Of a DNA stretch of 64,000 bases, positions 1-10,800 are shown in pieces. How positions within the stretch are numbered: the first letter of the stretch is position 1; the number at the start of each line of letters is the position of its first letter. Below the pieces are notes generated by a model. It searched no databases, was not told the origin of the DNA, and saw only the letters and a list, made by a program, of their open reading frames with translations. Where the stretch lies: the NCBI GenBank assembly GCA_036852015.1, contig JAANDG010000255.1, positions 1 through 64,000 on the forward strand. The letters are read 5' to 3'. The position numbers were made by a program, and so were the translations under genes. The DNA comes from Pelodera strongyloides. Its lineage: Eukaryota > Nematoda > Chromadorea > Rhabditida > Rhabditidae.

Positions 1-321
1 CGAGTATGTAACAAGAAGATTGAAGCAGCTTGCATCAGTCATGTCGACGGTCTCTGTGACGATTGTCAGTTGATTCGTGTTGGCCAGGACGATAAGTTCC
101 ATAAGCTTAAGAAGTTTTGCAGTGAGTGTGCAAGAAGCGCATTCAGTCTGCAGACGATACTCAATTGTCTGTTGGTACTCCACCTTGGCGAAGGCCTTTT
201 GAAGGAGCATGAAGAAACCATATCCTCTTTGGCAAGGTGTATAGGATGCCTCAACAAGTGTAGTCGAAGCCAGGAGGCCGACGAAGATCAAAAGACTGCA
301 ATGCATGTCGCTGTGATACAT
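1..321 (-). CDS. Left copy of the cysteine-rich secreted protein gene, N-terminal part only
   Basis: This is the first 107 codons of a second copy of the gene at 2079-3858, read leftwards from an ATG at 321 and open to the window edge. The copies differ at a few bases: one change is silent (Val codon near 84) and one replaces Arg with Gln near residue 50. No stop or frame change is seen, so selection may still act on it. It keeps the signal peptide (hydrophobic stretch at about residues 8-25) and the first cysteines. The rest of the gene lies outside the window. The function is unknown. Confidence 0.65.
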   Translation of the reverse strand, partial: MYHSDMHCSLLIFVGLLASTTLVEASYTPCQRGYGFFMLLQKAFAKVEYQQTIEYRLQTECASCTLTAKLLKLMELIVLANTNQLTIVTETVDMTDASCFNLLVTYS

Positions 322-1207
322 ATTCTGGAAAGCGGGTACATATTTATATGTTTCACATATTTAATTATGTTCGATAGCCGCGTGAGCTACAAAGCAAAAA
401 GCGTAATATCCAACGCGTCGTTTCCATTCATGCGTTTCTTTCTAATTTATATGTGTTTGTGGTTTCTCTAAAAACATATACACTGATTGTCAGAGTTTTA
501 TATCCCTGATAACTCAGTTAACATCTGACACAGAAAGGCGAATTGCTGGTATAACTACTATTTTATTCAATGATCATTAGAATCATATGAAAAGTAAAAT
601 GGAGAAATATTTGAGAGATATTTGAGAGAACCAAATTGCTACATTGATACTCATTGTCTATGCGATGAATCTCGGTGCGCCTTCTGACGAACCTAAAAAA
701 ACTGGAATTTTGTGCTTAAAAATCGCCAAGTATCAAGCCCAGTTATCAAATAAAATGCTGTCAATTTAGTTGGAGAAACACAGTTTCCTTAATTAAAATA
801 GATCAAGATCTTTCATTAATATGTTAATATGTACTTCACAATCCCGCTTCTAAACACCTAACCCAACGGCCCTCTTTAGGTCTTTAGGGCCACAAATACT
901 TGAACGTTTATTGAGATTTCATTTCTCATTAGGGAGTTCACCTTGTATTCTTGTAAATTTGTTATGTTTGGAAAGCATTATTCGCAAATTCGGTACAAAA
1001 TCTCCACATTGATTTGATACAAAAAAATATCCAACACTGGCTTTCCATGCTCAATAGGGGACTTGCAAGCGTTTTTCAGGTTATAATATCTTACAAAACA
1101 CAGTTACTACATATATTTATCCACATTTGCGCTCCCATTCAACACTTTTTCTTTGAAAAACACTATTTTCACATTCCTTTCCGTCTAAATACATCCACCG
1201 TGGTTAC
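1..1207. repeat. Tandem segmental duplication, left copy
   Basis: Bases 1-1207 match 3538-5017 with only scattered differences. The offset is 3537 bases, growing by about 270 after an insertion in the right copy. The homology covers the 5' half of a gene and roughly 900 bases of its upstream DNA. It ends where the two copies diverge, just past the shared motif ATCCACCGT. The left boundary is outside the window. Confidence 0.9.
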
Positions 1208-1349
1208 ATTTCCGTAACGCACATCGGTATGCAAATTAGGCTACAGTAACTCTTTTATATAATAAGATACTTCAAGGCAATTAAATATGAAACATGCAAC
1301 TAGAAGTGGTAAAGAGGTGGATCATCCACGAAAACACAATGATAAGCTT

Positions 1350-1645
1350 TAAAAGAGCGTAAGATGCGTTCAAGCTTGAAATGTCTTTCCACGCTGTTTT
1401 GAGATGCATTCAAGATGAAAGTAACTTTCCACGCTGTTTTGCTCTAGGAAAGAGCGTGGTAAGATGCACTGAAGCTGGAAATATGTTTCCACGCTGTTTT
1501 ACTTTATAAAAGAGCGTGGCAAGATGCATTCAAGTTGGAAATAACTTTCTACGCTGTTTTGAGATGCATTCAAGCTGGAAGTATGTTTATACATTTTGCT
1601 CTGCAAAAGAGCGTGGGAAGTTGCACTCAAGCTGGAAGTTTGCTC
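1350..1645. repeat. Minisatellite with about six units
   Basis: Six imperfect units share a core of the form AAGATGCATTCAAGCTGGAA followed by TTTCCACGCTGTTTT. Unit starts are near 1361, 1403, 1459, 1521, 1563 and 1619. The spacing alternates between about 42 and about 58 bases, because some units carry an extra AAAGAGCGTG piece. The array lies between the two gene copies. Confidence 0.8.
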
Positions 1646-2078
1646 TTTCCGAGAATAAAGTATTCAGTGTATAATATAGATCCAACACTGGTTTTCCATG
1701 CGCAATTTCTTCACGACCCCGATAAACTCAATATAGAAACCTGCACTTCCCAGCACCGTTTCTTTAATATTCTTCCCAATTTTTTGTACTTCCTTTATGT
1801 TCTCCAGATAAAAACAGATCGATGTTCCCCAAATTTCCCGCTAAAACGTCACCCTATTTATTACGCTTTCACATATGCTGCATCTATTTGGACTAACCAA
1901 AGGTTCTGAGGTCTAACACATGCCCCCGATTATACGTGAACATTATGTACATCAAAATTCTAGAAAGCAGACTAGAAAAATCACATTATCAAGAATGCAG
2001 GTGTAGTATAATTCACAAGAACTATTGCAGAAATTGACAAAATTATTTATTCATAGAATTCAAATCTCCAGTATTCTC

Positions 2079-3858
2079 TTAATTTTCGCCGCTGCCGTGG
2101 CTACCAGATCCCGAGCCAGAGCCAGAGCCCGATCCTGAGCCCGATCCAGATTTGTACGACTTCGGGCACAGCGTCTTCGACCACTTCTTCGTCATCGCGT
2201 CCAGACACTTCTCCGCACCTCCGAGCTTTCCGAATACAGGATGGTTCTTCTGGTAGAACTGACACGTTTGGGCGTGAGCGATGACGCGTGCGATCTGATC
2301 AGCATCCAGTCTCTTCCTGAACGATTTGGATCTCAATCGCAGTTGGAGATCGCATGAGTAGTCCTGTTCACAGGCAGTGGTAGGCGTTGGGACATCAACG
2401 TCTTCATCATCAAAGTAGCATTCCGTGCCCTCGTCGAAGCATTTCTTGAATTCCACTTCGTACTTCTGGATCAGAATGGAGATTTCTGGGAAAGTTGCAA
2501 TTTCTTCTCCGAAGACTTCGAGGAGGAACATTAAGGAAGCCATCGATAATTTCAATTTCCATTTCCCGGCAGCTGCAGTAGGTTGGCTCGGTGACGTCTG
2601 TGACTGACGGCACGGTCGTCTGTACTACAACAACCTCAGCGCAAACAGAGAGCGATTCCTCGATGAGACCGCGGACAGTGAGACGAACCTTCTCATCCCA
2701 GTCAGGATCTGTACCAATAGCCAGACTGGCCTTCTCGCACTTGTCCAGATACGGTTTTGCGCAATCCAGTTTGTTAAGCTTAGTGAAGAAAGCCTTGATC
2801 GAGATAATGATTACTTCGATATTGTTCGTAGCAGTTACAGGTGTAGAGGGTGTGCATCCGCACTTTTCCACAATGATGTGCAGCTGTTCAATGATATCCT
2901 TCTTTGACTCCGAATCATCTTTGTCATTGTTCACAGTAAAGGAAGTTTCGACTAGAATAGCCTCTACGTCAATATCTTCGCATCCACAGTCTTCTGGCAC
3001 CACAAGTTCTGATTCCTCTTCCAAGAAGATGGCGAAGCATTCCAAGAAGAATTCAACGGTGATCTCGGTAATGCTGAGCTTAGTCATCTGTAGTTTGAGC
3101 AGGTATTGGAATTTCTTGAGTTGGCCGGGAGGAAGCAGGATCTTCTCTGCAAAAAGTTCGAATAGGACCACGCACGCCTCTGAATCACTGAAACTTGGTG
3201 CGGAACTTGTGGCAGCGAGAGTTGTTGGAGCAGGAGTTGTTGGTTCCTCGGCGGGGGTGGAACAAGCGACGATGATCTCCTTGCAGAGTGGGAACGTTTT
3301 GTTTTTCTTTTGGAAACTAAGCGACGTTTCATCCACAAACGCGTCCACCTGGTCACATAGGCTCTTGAGCTCGTCCTCCTTTCCACAGCTCACCGTATAA
3401 GCTCGGAAACACGTCTTGTACCGCGTCCATGAGCTTTCGGTGCTTTCTTCTACACCGGACACGTCGATTTCACAGGCCGAGAGCGCTTGGTTGGTATTAT
3501 TGACGAGTACAGGGCTTCCATCTACTACCAGACTTTGCGAGTATGTAACAAGAAGATTGAAGCAGCTTGCATCAGTCATGTCGACGGTCTCTGTGACGAT
3601 TGTCAGTTGATTCGTGTTGGCCAAGACGATAAGTTCCATAAGCTTAAGAAGTTTTGCAGTGAGTGTGCAAGAAGCGCATTCAGTCTGCAGACGATACTCA
3701 ATTGTCTGTCGGTATTCCACCTTGGCGAAGGCCTTTTGAAGGAGCATGAAGAAACCATATCCTCTTTGGCAAGGTGTATAGGATGCCTCAACAAGTGTAG
3801 TCGAAGCCAGGAGGCCGACGAAGATCAAAAGACTGCAATGCATGTCGCTGTGATACAT
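2079..3858 (-). CDS. Cysteine-rich secreted protein of unknown family, with one frame change
   Basis: The ATG at 3858 opens a long frame with a signal peptide (about residues 1-25, ending VEA) and a cysteine-rich first region. A Thr/Pro/Ser linker follows near residues 205-225 (PTTPAPTTLAATSSAPS), then a second Cys-rich helical region containing CGC and CSC motifs. Around 2545-2565 the sensible reading moves to the neighbouring frame. That frame runs on through more cysteines to a glycine-serine tail, (GS)n then HGSGEN, and a stop at 2079. No GT-AG intron I tried joins the two frames. The cause is therefore a frameshift mutation, an assembly error or an unusual intron. The protein is probably extracellular. 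I do not recognise the family, and a partial second copy lies to the left. Confidence 0.6.
2546..2565 (-). other. Frame switch in the secreted protein gene
   Basis: Left of about 2546 the upstream frame gives a basic, unlike tail (PPRSLRRRN) that stops at 2410. The neighbouring frame gives an amphipathic, acidic, Cys-containing sequence (MASLMFLLEVFGEE) resembling earlier helices of the same protein. A 44-base GT-AG candidate intron nearby does not restore frame, because it leads straight to a stop. Confidence 0.6.
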
Positions 3859-5017
3859 ATTCTGGAAAGCGGGTACATATTTATATGTTTCACATATTTA
3901 ATTATGTTCGATAGCCGCGTGAGCTACAAAGCAAAAAGCGTAATATCCAACGCGTCGTTTCCATTCATGCGTTTCTTTCTAATTTATATGTGTTTGTGGT
4001 TTCTCTAAAAACATATACACTGATTGTCAGAGTTTTATATCCCCGATAACTCAGTTAACATCTGACACAGAAAGGCGAATTGCTGGTATAACTACTATTT
4101 TATTCAATGATCATTAGAATCATATGAAAATTAAAATGGAGAAATATTTGAGAGATATTTGAGAGAACCAAATTGCTACATTGATACTCATTGTCTATGC
4201 GATGAATCTCGGTGCGCCTTCTGACGAACGTAAAAAAAAACTGGAATTTTGTGCTTAAAAATCGCCAAGTATCAAGCCCAGTTATCAAATAAAATGCTGT
4301 CAATTTAGTTGGAGAAACACAGTTTCCTTAATTAAAATAGATCAAGTTCTTTCATTAATATGTTAATATGTACTTCACAACCCCGCTTCTAAACACCTAA
4401 CCCAACGGCCCTCTGTAGGTCTTTGGGGCCACATATACTTGAACGTTTATTGAGATTTCATATCTCATTAGGGAGTTCACCTTGTATTCTTGTAAATTTG
4501 TTTAAAATTTAAAATTTGTTTTTACGCTTCAAGAGCGTGCACCTTTATTCAAGGGTGAAAATACAGATTCATTGTTTGCTTATGACATGTTCCGCAGAGG
4601 TCCTGAGCAGTAGGCGACGAGTTCCAGATGACAAATTGCTCGACGTCTTCGGGCTAGGGCCAGGAGGGATCGCCCATGATTCCCTCGCCTGGTGGTGGTT
4701 TCAAAGGTGTCACGGGCCACCTTTGAAACCACCACCAGGCGAAAAAAAACCTTAATCTAGTAAATAAACTAAATATGTTATGTTTGGAAAGCATTATTCG
4801 CAATTCGGTACAAAATCTCCACATTGATTTGATACAGAAAATATCAAACACTGGGTTTCCATGCTCAATAGGGGACTTGAAGCGTTTTTCAAGTTATAAT
4901 ATCTTACAAAACACCGTTACTACATATATTTATCCACATTTGCGCTCCCATTCAACACTTTTTCTTTGAAAAACACTATTTTCACATTCCTTTCCGTCTA
5001 AATATATCCACCGTAGT
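3538..5017. repeat. Tandem segmental duplication, right copy
   Basis: This is the partner of bases 1-1207. It holds the 5' half and upstream region of the intact gene copy. It is longer than the left copy because of an insertion at about 4501-4774. Differences are sparse, so the duplication is recent relative to neutral drift. Confidence 0.9.
4501..4774. repeat. Insertion in the right duplicate carrying a perfect hairpin
   Basis: The left copy reads straight across this point (TTGTAAATTTG then TTATGTTTGG). The right copy has about 270 extra bases here. Inside is a perfect inverted repeat with arms 4685-4709 and 4718-4742 (25 bases each) and an 8-base loop, followed by eight A residues. The rest resembles nothing I recognise. 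The insertion occurred after the duplication, or was lost from the left copy. Confidence 0.75.
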
Positions 5018-5092
5018 TTCGGAGCTCGAGACCGTGCTCCGGGCCCCCTTTTATACCCGAAAACACTGCGGCACGCTAATTTCCGAATTAGA

Positions 5093-5309
5093 ATGTCTGC
5101 TCGACCAGTGCAGACAGGGGCTGTGCGGTGTGGAGTATTTTAGGGCGCTCAATCATAGTTGAAGATCTATGGTCAAAACAGTTTCTGTAAATATTTCTAG
5201 TTACCCGAGGGATAATGATTTTGATAGACCAAGTCGATGGGACAGAGTAGAATTCGTGAATTTGTGCATCGAACGATTGGACTTTCCTTGGGCGGCGATC
5301 CAGTGTTAG
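5093..5309 (+). CDS. Possible very small two-exon gene, unrecognised
   Basis: An ATG at 5093 starts MSARPVQTGAVR, which could use a weak donor (GTGTGG) at 5128. A good acceptor (ATTTCTAG, ending 5200) opens a frame beginning YPRDNDFDRPSRWDR and ending at a TAG at 5307-5309, giving about 47 residues. A TATA-like TTTTATA lies at 5049. The composition looks protein-like, but the donor is poor. A different open frame (5237-5473, ending SSSNNTQSTRLF) overlaps it. No family is recognised, so this is a tentative call. Confidence 0.22.
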
Positions 5310-7050
5310 GTTCTAATTTAACTTTCTTTGAGGTGCCTCTGATGCCGTTATGTCAATCGGTACGCCGTAACTCCCATCTAACAATTGATGCAAATCGTCG
5401 GTTGATCATACAGCCAGGCAGTCCCCGACGAAGGAGTAGTAGCAACAACACACAGTCAACGAGGCTATTCTGAGAAATTCATTCTTCTTAGCACAGTAGT
5501 CAAGCGGTAGAATGACACGTGGTAATTGAAATGAGCATACCAGAACAAGGTGTAATTCATGATCTTTGTAAGACTGCACTGTTTTCGAGTGGTACGCGAT
5601 TTGTGAAACGATGCTGGACAAAACTGCAATTATTTGTATTATATGCAAATTTCGCGCCTTTCTGTTCATTTTCGGCGCAGAATGGAACTCAACCTGGATA
5701 TAATGCACGCAGCATATCGCTCTGTTTTAAACCCACGTGTCATTTTGCTTTACTTTTGGGAGTTCCTAGTTTGTGATTCGGAGCTCCGGGTCCTAATACT
5801 TTTTCGATGTATTACATAAACATAGTCAGTCAATATTCATGTTTTTAATGTGTAATTTATAAGGTGTTGTTTCTTTTTAATGTTGACCATACTGATTGTA
5901 AAAACATCTTGAATAATATTTTATCCATTCTGCGGAACAGGTCGTCAGCTTTGAACACTTTGGCCCACAAGCTGTGTGGGCTTATATTTTGATTCTTAAA
6001 AAGGTTTATGTTTCTATAACGTATACTAGTATGCAATATTTCGCCATATCGTGCGAACCACTTGCTTTTGTGATAAAAGGAAATTGTTTTCGTAGTTCAT
6101 AGTCTATTTTCTCTTTGTACTTGTTGAACTGACAACCATGCAAAATAAACAACTTCAATTTTGTCGTATTGTCAAACGGACTATGGTATACAAGGCAGTA
6201 ACTCAGACTATGGTATACAAGAACATCAGTACAACAACTGCAGTTACGACGGATTTTTGCCCGTTCGGCACAGTTTCGGGAAACACATTGCGCCCCATTT
6301 AGTTTTTGTGTGCCAAAATGGTGCGGCGCGCAACGCTCCGGTTCTCAGTGATCCCATGAACATCCAGAGTGCCTGTGGACCATGGAATTGAAAGTTGTTG
6401 GCATACTGTAATTGTAAGGTGACGTTTTCCGACAGTTATTGTGTCAACCCAAAAAAAGGAACAACGGTAGGTAACCTGGGACGACCGCCAGGAGTTGCTC
6501 GATGGAAAATGCGAATTTTAGGTGTTTTTACGGTTATGTTTTTGAAATCCTCCTACCGCACGTGAAAACAAAAGTTTACGGTGAACCAAACCCTCATGGG
6601 GTTTCCAAGTATCCCAAAAATGCCCGTGTTTCTGTCAATACTACCGTAATTTTACACAAAACCGGCATATTTAATATGAAAAATATTCTCGTGTAGTTCC
6701 AAAATAAGGTAGAAATCCCAATAGATCACATTACTGTACTAGCTAATTTCACGCACTTGGATATATTGCGCTAGGATTACCGTAGTTATATGGCCGTTGT
6801 GAGACCTCTTTTCTTCATGAGTTGGCAGATACACCTTTAGGAATTTTTTTTTTCACTGCAAAAAAGTTGTGTTATCTTCTTGTAAATAAACTTTCAATTG
6901 TATTATTAACTATGTGATTAACTACTAAAAATGAACTTAATGGGTATTGCGCTCTCCTAAAACGCTCTCAACGCGTGTTATAATCTTACCCGTGACACTT
7001 CGGGACGCTTTTTTGGTACACGGCATGAAAAATGGTAATTTCCAAATTTC
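5310..7050. other. Spacer with repeat fragments and no supported gene
   Basis: Bases 5575-5760 are a diverged relative of 58205-58360, sharing TTATATGCAAATTTC and neighbouring blocks. Bases 6235-6365 resemble the GC-rich end of the element at 53530-53680 (GGTGCGGCGCGCAAC, then CGGTTCTCAGTG). Bases 6597-6705 are a copy of the GTTTCCAAGTATCCCAAAA repeat, which also occurs near 21286, 23398, 63513 and 63973. I see no convincing coding exon apart from the overlapping frame noted at 5237-5473. Confidence 0.6.
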
Positions 7051-7052
7051 AG
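7051..7052 (+). promoter_or_regulatory. Candidate trans-splice acceptor for the Yos1-like gene
   Basis: TCCAAATTTCAG ends here, 55 bases before the ATG at 7107, and no upstream coding exon is evident. This is where a nematode spliced leader could be added. It could equally be the end of an intron in the 5' untranslated region. Confidence 0.4.
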
Positions 7053-7106
7053 GGTCTAAAGCACGCGATTCGCGTGAGTAATTGCATGTGGTTTCTTTGA
7101 AAAAGT

Positions 7107-7681
<575 letters not shown>

Positions 7682-7819
7682 GTTATTGTTACTTTTACGC
7701 TTGCTAAAACAGTTTGCGCATTGTTTTCAAATATTTCAAAAGTATCTCATACCTTGCAATAGACTTTTGTCTTATTATTATTATCACACAATATTTGCTC
7801 GTTACTGTTCTCTTTTTAG
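7682..7819 (+). promoter_or_regulatory. Operon-like intercistronic region with splice acceptor
   Basis: Only 138 bases separate the stop at 7681 from a strong acceptor, TTCTCTTTTTAG, ending at 7819. The acceptor is 61 bases ahead of the cogc-4 ATG, with no other coding exon between. A T-rich stretch (CTTTTGTCTTATTATTATTA, from about 7764) lies upstream of it, where U-rich elements occur in nematode operons. I see no AATAAA. This is the expected layout for trans-splicing to a downstream operon gene. Confidence 0.5.
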
Positions 7820-7880
7820 ATTTTTCTCGCATTAGAAGAATTGGTTGCGCCTCCACACTTCACACACATAAATCATTTCC

Positions 7881-10800
7881 ATGCCTAATATGAGCACAAC
7901 TTCGGCAATTGGCAGTCAACTGCTTGACGAAACCACCATACCGATGGTGCAGAATGATTTAACACGAATTGAGAATAAACTGTCGGATACTCCACCATTT
8001 TTCGGAACCGATTCTATTTTAAAGGTTTGTCTTTTGAATGACGCATTTGTGCCTTTTTGTCTAATAAACCGCACCCGAAAGGGGCACAGACCGCTGCCGA
8101 ATTTTGGCCATTAAGGCGCACAATTTGCATATAATACACATATGCCATACCAGAGATACCACTCTAAAGTTGTTTCGTTTCAGAAATCTTTGATGACTGT
8201 TCCGATAGGTCGTCCCCGTGGCTCTCGGGTACTCACCAAGGAAGTAAAAGACTTGGCAGATTTGTCTGCCAGACAACAAAAGGCGGAACAGCAACGAGCT
8301 GTAGAAGAAGAAATTCTAGGAGTCGACTTTAGCGATTTGCTTGTCGAGCTCAGGTCGGTATACTGACTTACTGACTTAGAGGAGTGCGTTTTCAGTTTCA
8401 GTCGTAGATAATTGGCTGTGTATATTCTGTTTTAATAGGCCACACGTCAGAGTTCAGTGGAGTTTGGAGTATAGATATGCTGACATGCTCTAGCTTTAGA
8501 TAGCTGAAGTTTGGTCTAGATACCACAGGTCCCGGTAACCATTTGAAGTTTTCTCTTTTAGAACTGAGCTGGACGTGAAGCGTCGAGAGGAGGATCGTCT
8601 ACACAGGGATATTGCCGAAATAATGGGACAATCGACGAGCTGTCAGTTTCAATTTCGTTAACTACATCTGTTTTATTATGTTAATTGAATGCTAGGCTCT
8701 GTCTGTCCGCATAGTTTAGTAGAAGTTGTTCTTTGTTGTATTCCCAATGTAGTGAATTTGAGAGTGAGTTCACATTTTTGTCGACCATCACCATGTTCAT
8801 CCTGTTCATGTGTATAACTGACTGAAAGAAGCATGTTTTACTTATTTGTAGCCGGCTCGTCGGATCTCAGTCGCACGTTCAATATCTCTGTGTCTCGGCT
8901 CAACAACAACCTACTTTTGGTGGAGAGCGAGGCGAAAAAGCTGGCCAATAGTCTCAAAGTTGTCTACAAACTCGCGGATAATATAAGTTCAAAGGTATGT
9001 GGATCTTGTTATTTGTCTAATTGTATTATGTAGTTATTTGTTATCGATTCTTTCCCCTTTTCTGAGTTTTCGTGTTCGGGTTTGTATGCTGTACTCGTCA
9101 TTTTGCGTTTGTTTCTCATCTGGCGCTCTCTGTGCCCCCTCCCTTTTTTGACACCACTTTCCTATACTATGCACATTCGTCGGTTTGTTTTGTTCGTTAA
9201 AGCGAAATACCACCCGGTTTGGGGTTTTTTCACCAAAAATAGTTTGAAAAAAGTTATAAACGAAAATAAACATAAAAATACAAACAAATAAGTGCATCTT
9301 GCACAAAAATGTTCTCAACAACCATATTTTGCGATTTTGTATGGGAAAATTCGCTTCAGGCGATTTGCCGATTTTAATACTAGCACGGCCCTGGAAAAAT
9401 CGAGGGATGGCCTTTTCAAATTATAACGCACTCCGCAGCATCCAAATGACGAAATGTTGACAAAATATTTTGAATTTGGCTAATAAAATTCCAAAAACAC
9501 ACGGTTCGAAAACGGTGGTCAACGCACGGTTGTTTACTCCTCCTCTTTTTGTATTTTTTTGTTGAGACCGACCGCTAATTCGCTTTAATACCCTAACCAT
9601 ATTTATGGGTTGCTTTTGTTTAGGTGTCGGCAGTGTTCGTTAATACCTTACCTTATTTATGTTATTATGGGTTTGTTTAGGTGTCGGCATTAGACGTGGC
9701 AAAGACCCGTGTTGTGGAATGCCTCCAATTGGCCGGTGATATGCGTGATTTGGGTGTTTGCAGCGAGGGAGTTGACGTTGCTATCAGTGAGGAGGATTAC
9801 GAGCTAGCAGCACAACATATTCATAGGTCGGTGGCTTTCATATGACGTATTTGTTATTCGTGCTTTCCTTGCAGATCCTTCACTACAGAAAAGGTTTTAT
9901 TTCTGCCTGTCAGCTGCCATTATATATTCGACTTTTTAGGTTTCTCACCCTCGACCAGGCAGTGTTCCAACTGCGAGAATCCGTTGAAAAGGGTGAGCAT
10001 TAAAATGAGTCGTTTTCTTTTTTTATTGCTTATGATGTTGTGATAGGTTTTCTTAGTTCCCAATCAGTTGCTTTATCGATTTGGCCTGATAATAATTTTT
10101 CCTTTGTTCGTCTATTATTTTATTTATGTACCAGTTAGCCTTTGTTTTATAGGCCTTTGTTTCAGAATCCGGTCAATCAGTTCGGCATAGTTATGAAGTG
10201 TTGACTGCTGCTGCCTCACGATTAAAGGACATATTTACGCAACGGCTGACTGACGCAGTTGAGAGGAAGGATATTCCTACGATTCAGAGGTTTTACTTAT
10301 TTACTTTTACCCTTTTCTGTTTGCTAAAGTAGCAGGGCATAAATCTCGTTGGGAAAGTCTGATGTGGTTCCCTAAATTATAGTATATGCAATATGTTTTT
10401 GATTTACTCCTGACACCTGACACGCTTAATATTCTAATCGTGACGGTGAAATATAGTATTTTAAAAGCACTATATATTTAATGTGAAACTCGAAATGTTT
10501 CATAAAAAGGGTATAATGAAGGATTCTTGTTGGTTGTAGTGATGACCTCATTTCTTGTTTCACACCGTTACCTGTTGTAATTGCCATACAGTGTATGTGG
10601 TGTGTTCCACCTTTGTAGTATGTTATCCTTAAAGCGAAATACCAGCCGGTTTTTGAAACGCATGGTGGACAACGGACAACTGAATTGATACGTATTTATG
10701 CAAACTTGCTCGAATATAGCACGATTTTTTATTTTAATTTATGTTATTTTGCATAAGTTGCGTAAAAATCCTGGTGTGCTCGATGTGTTTAAACCGGCCG

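Noticed and set aside
2474..2545. 44-base GT-AG intron to fix the frame of the secreted protein
   Set aside because: After removal the upstream frame meets a stop within five codons, and it does not join the downstream frame.
2591..3400. A 269-codon plus-strand open frame opposite the secreted protein gene
   Set aside because: Ser-rich shadow of the minus-strand coding sequence, with no independent signal or family motif.
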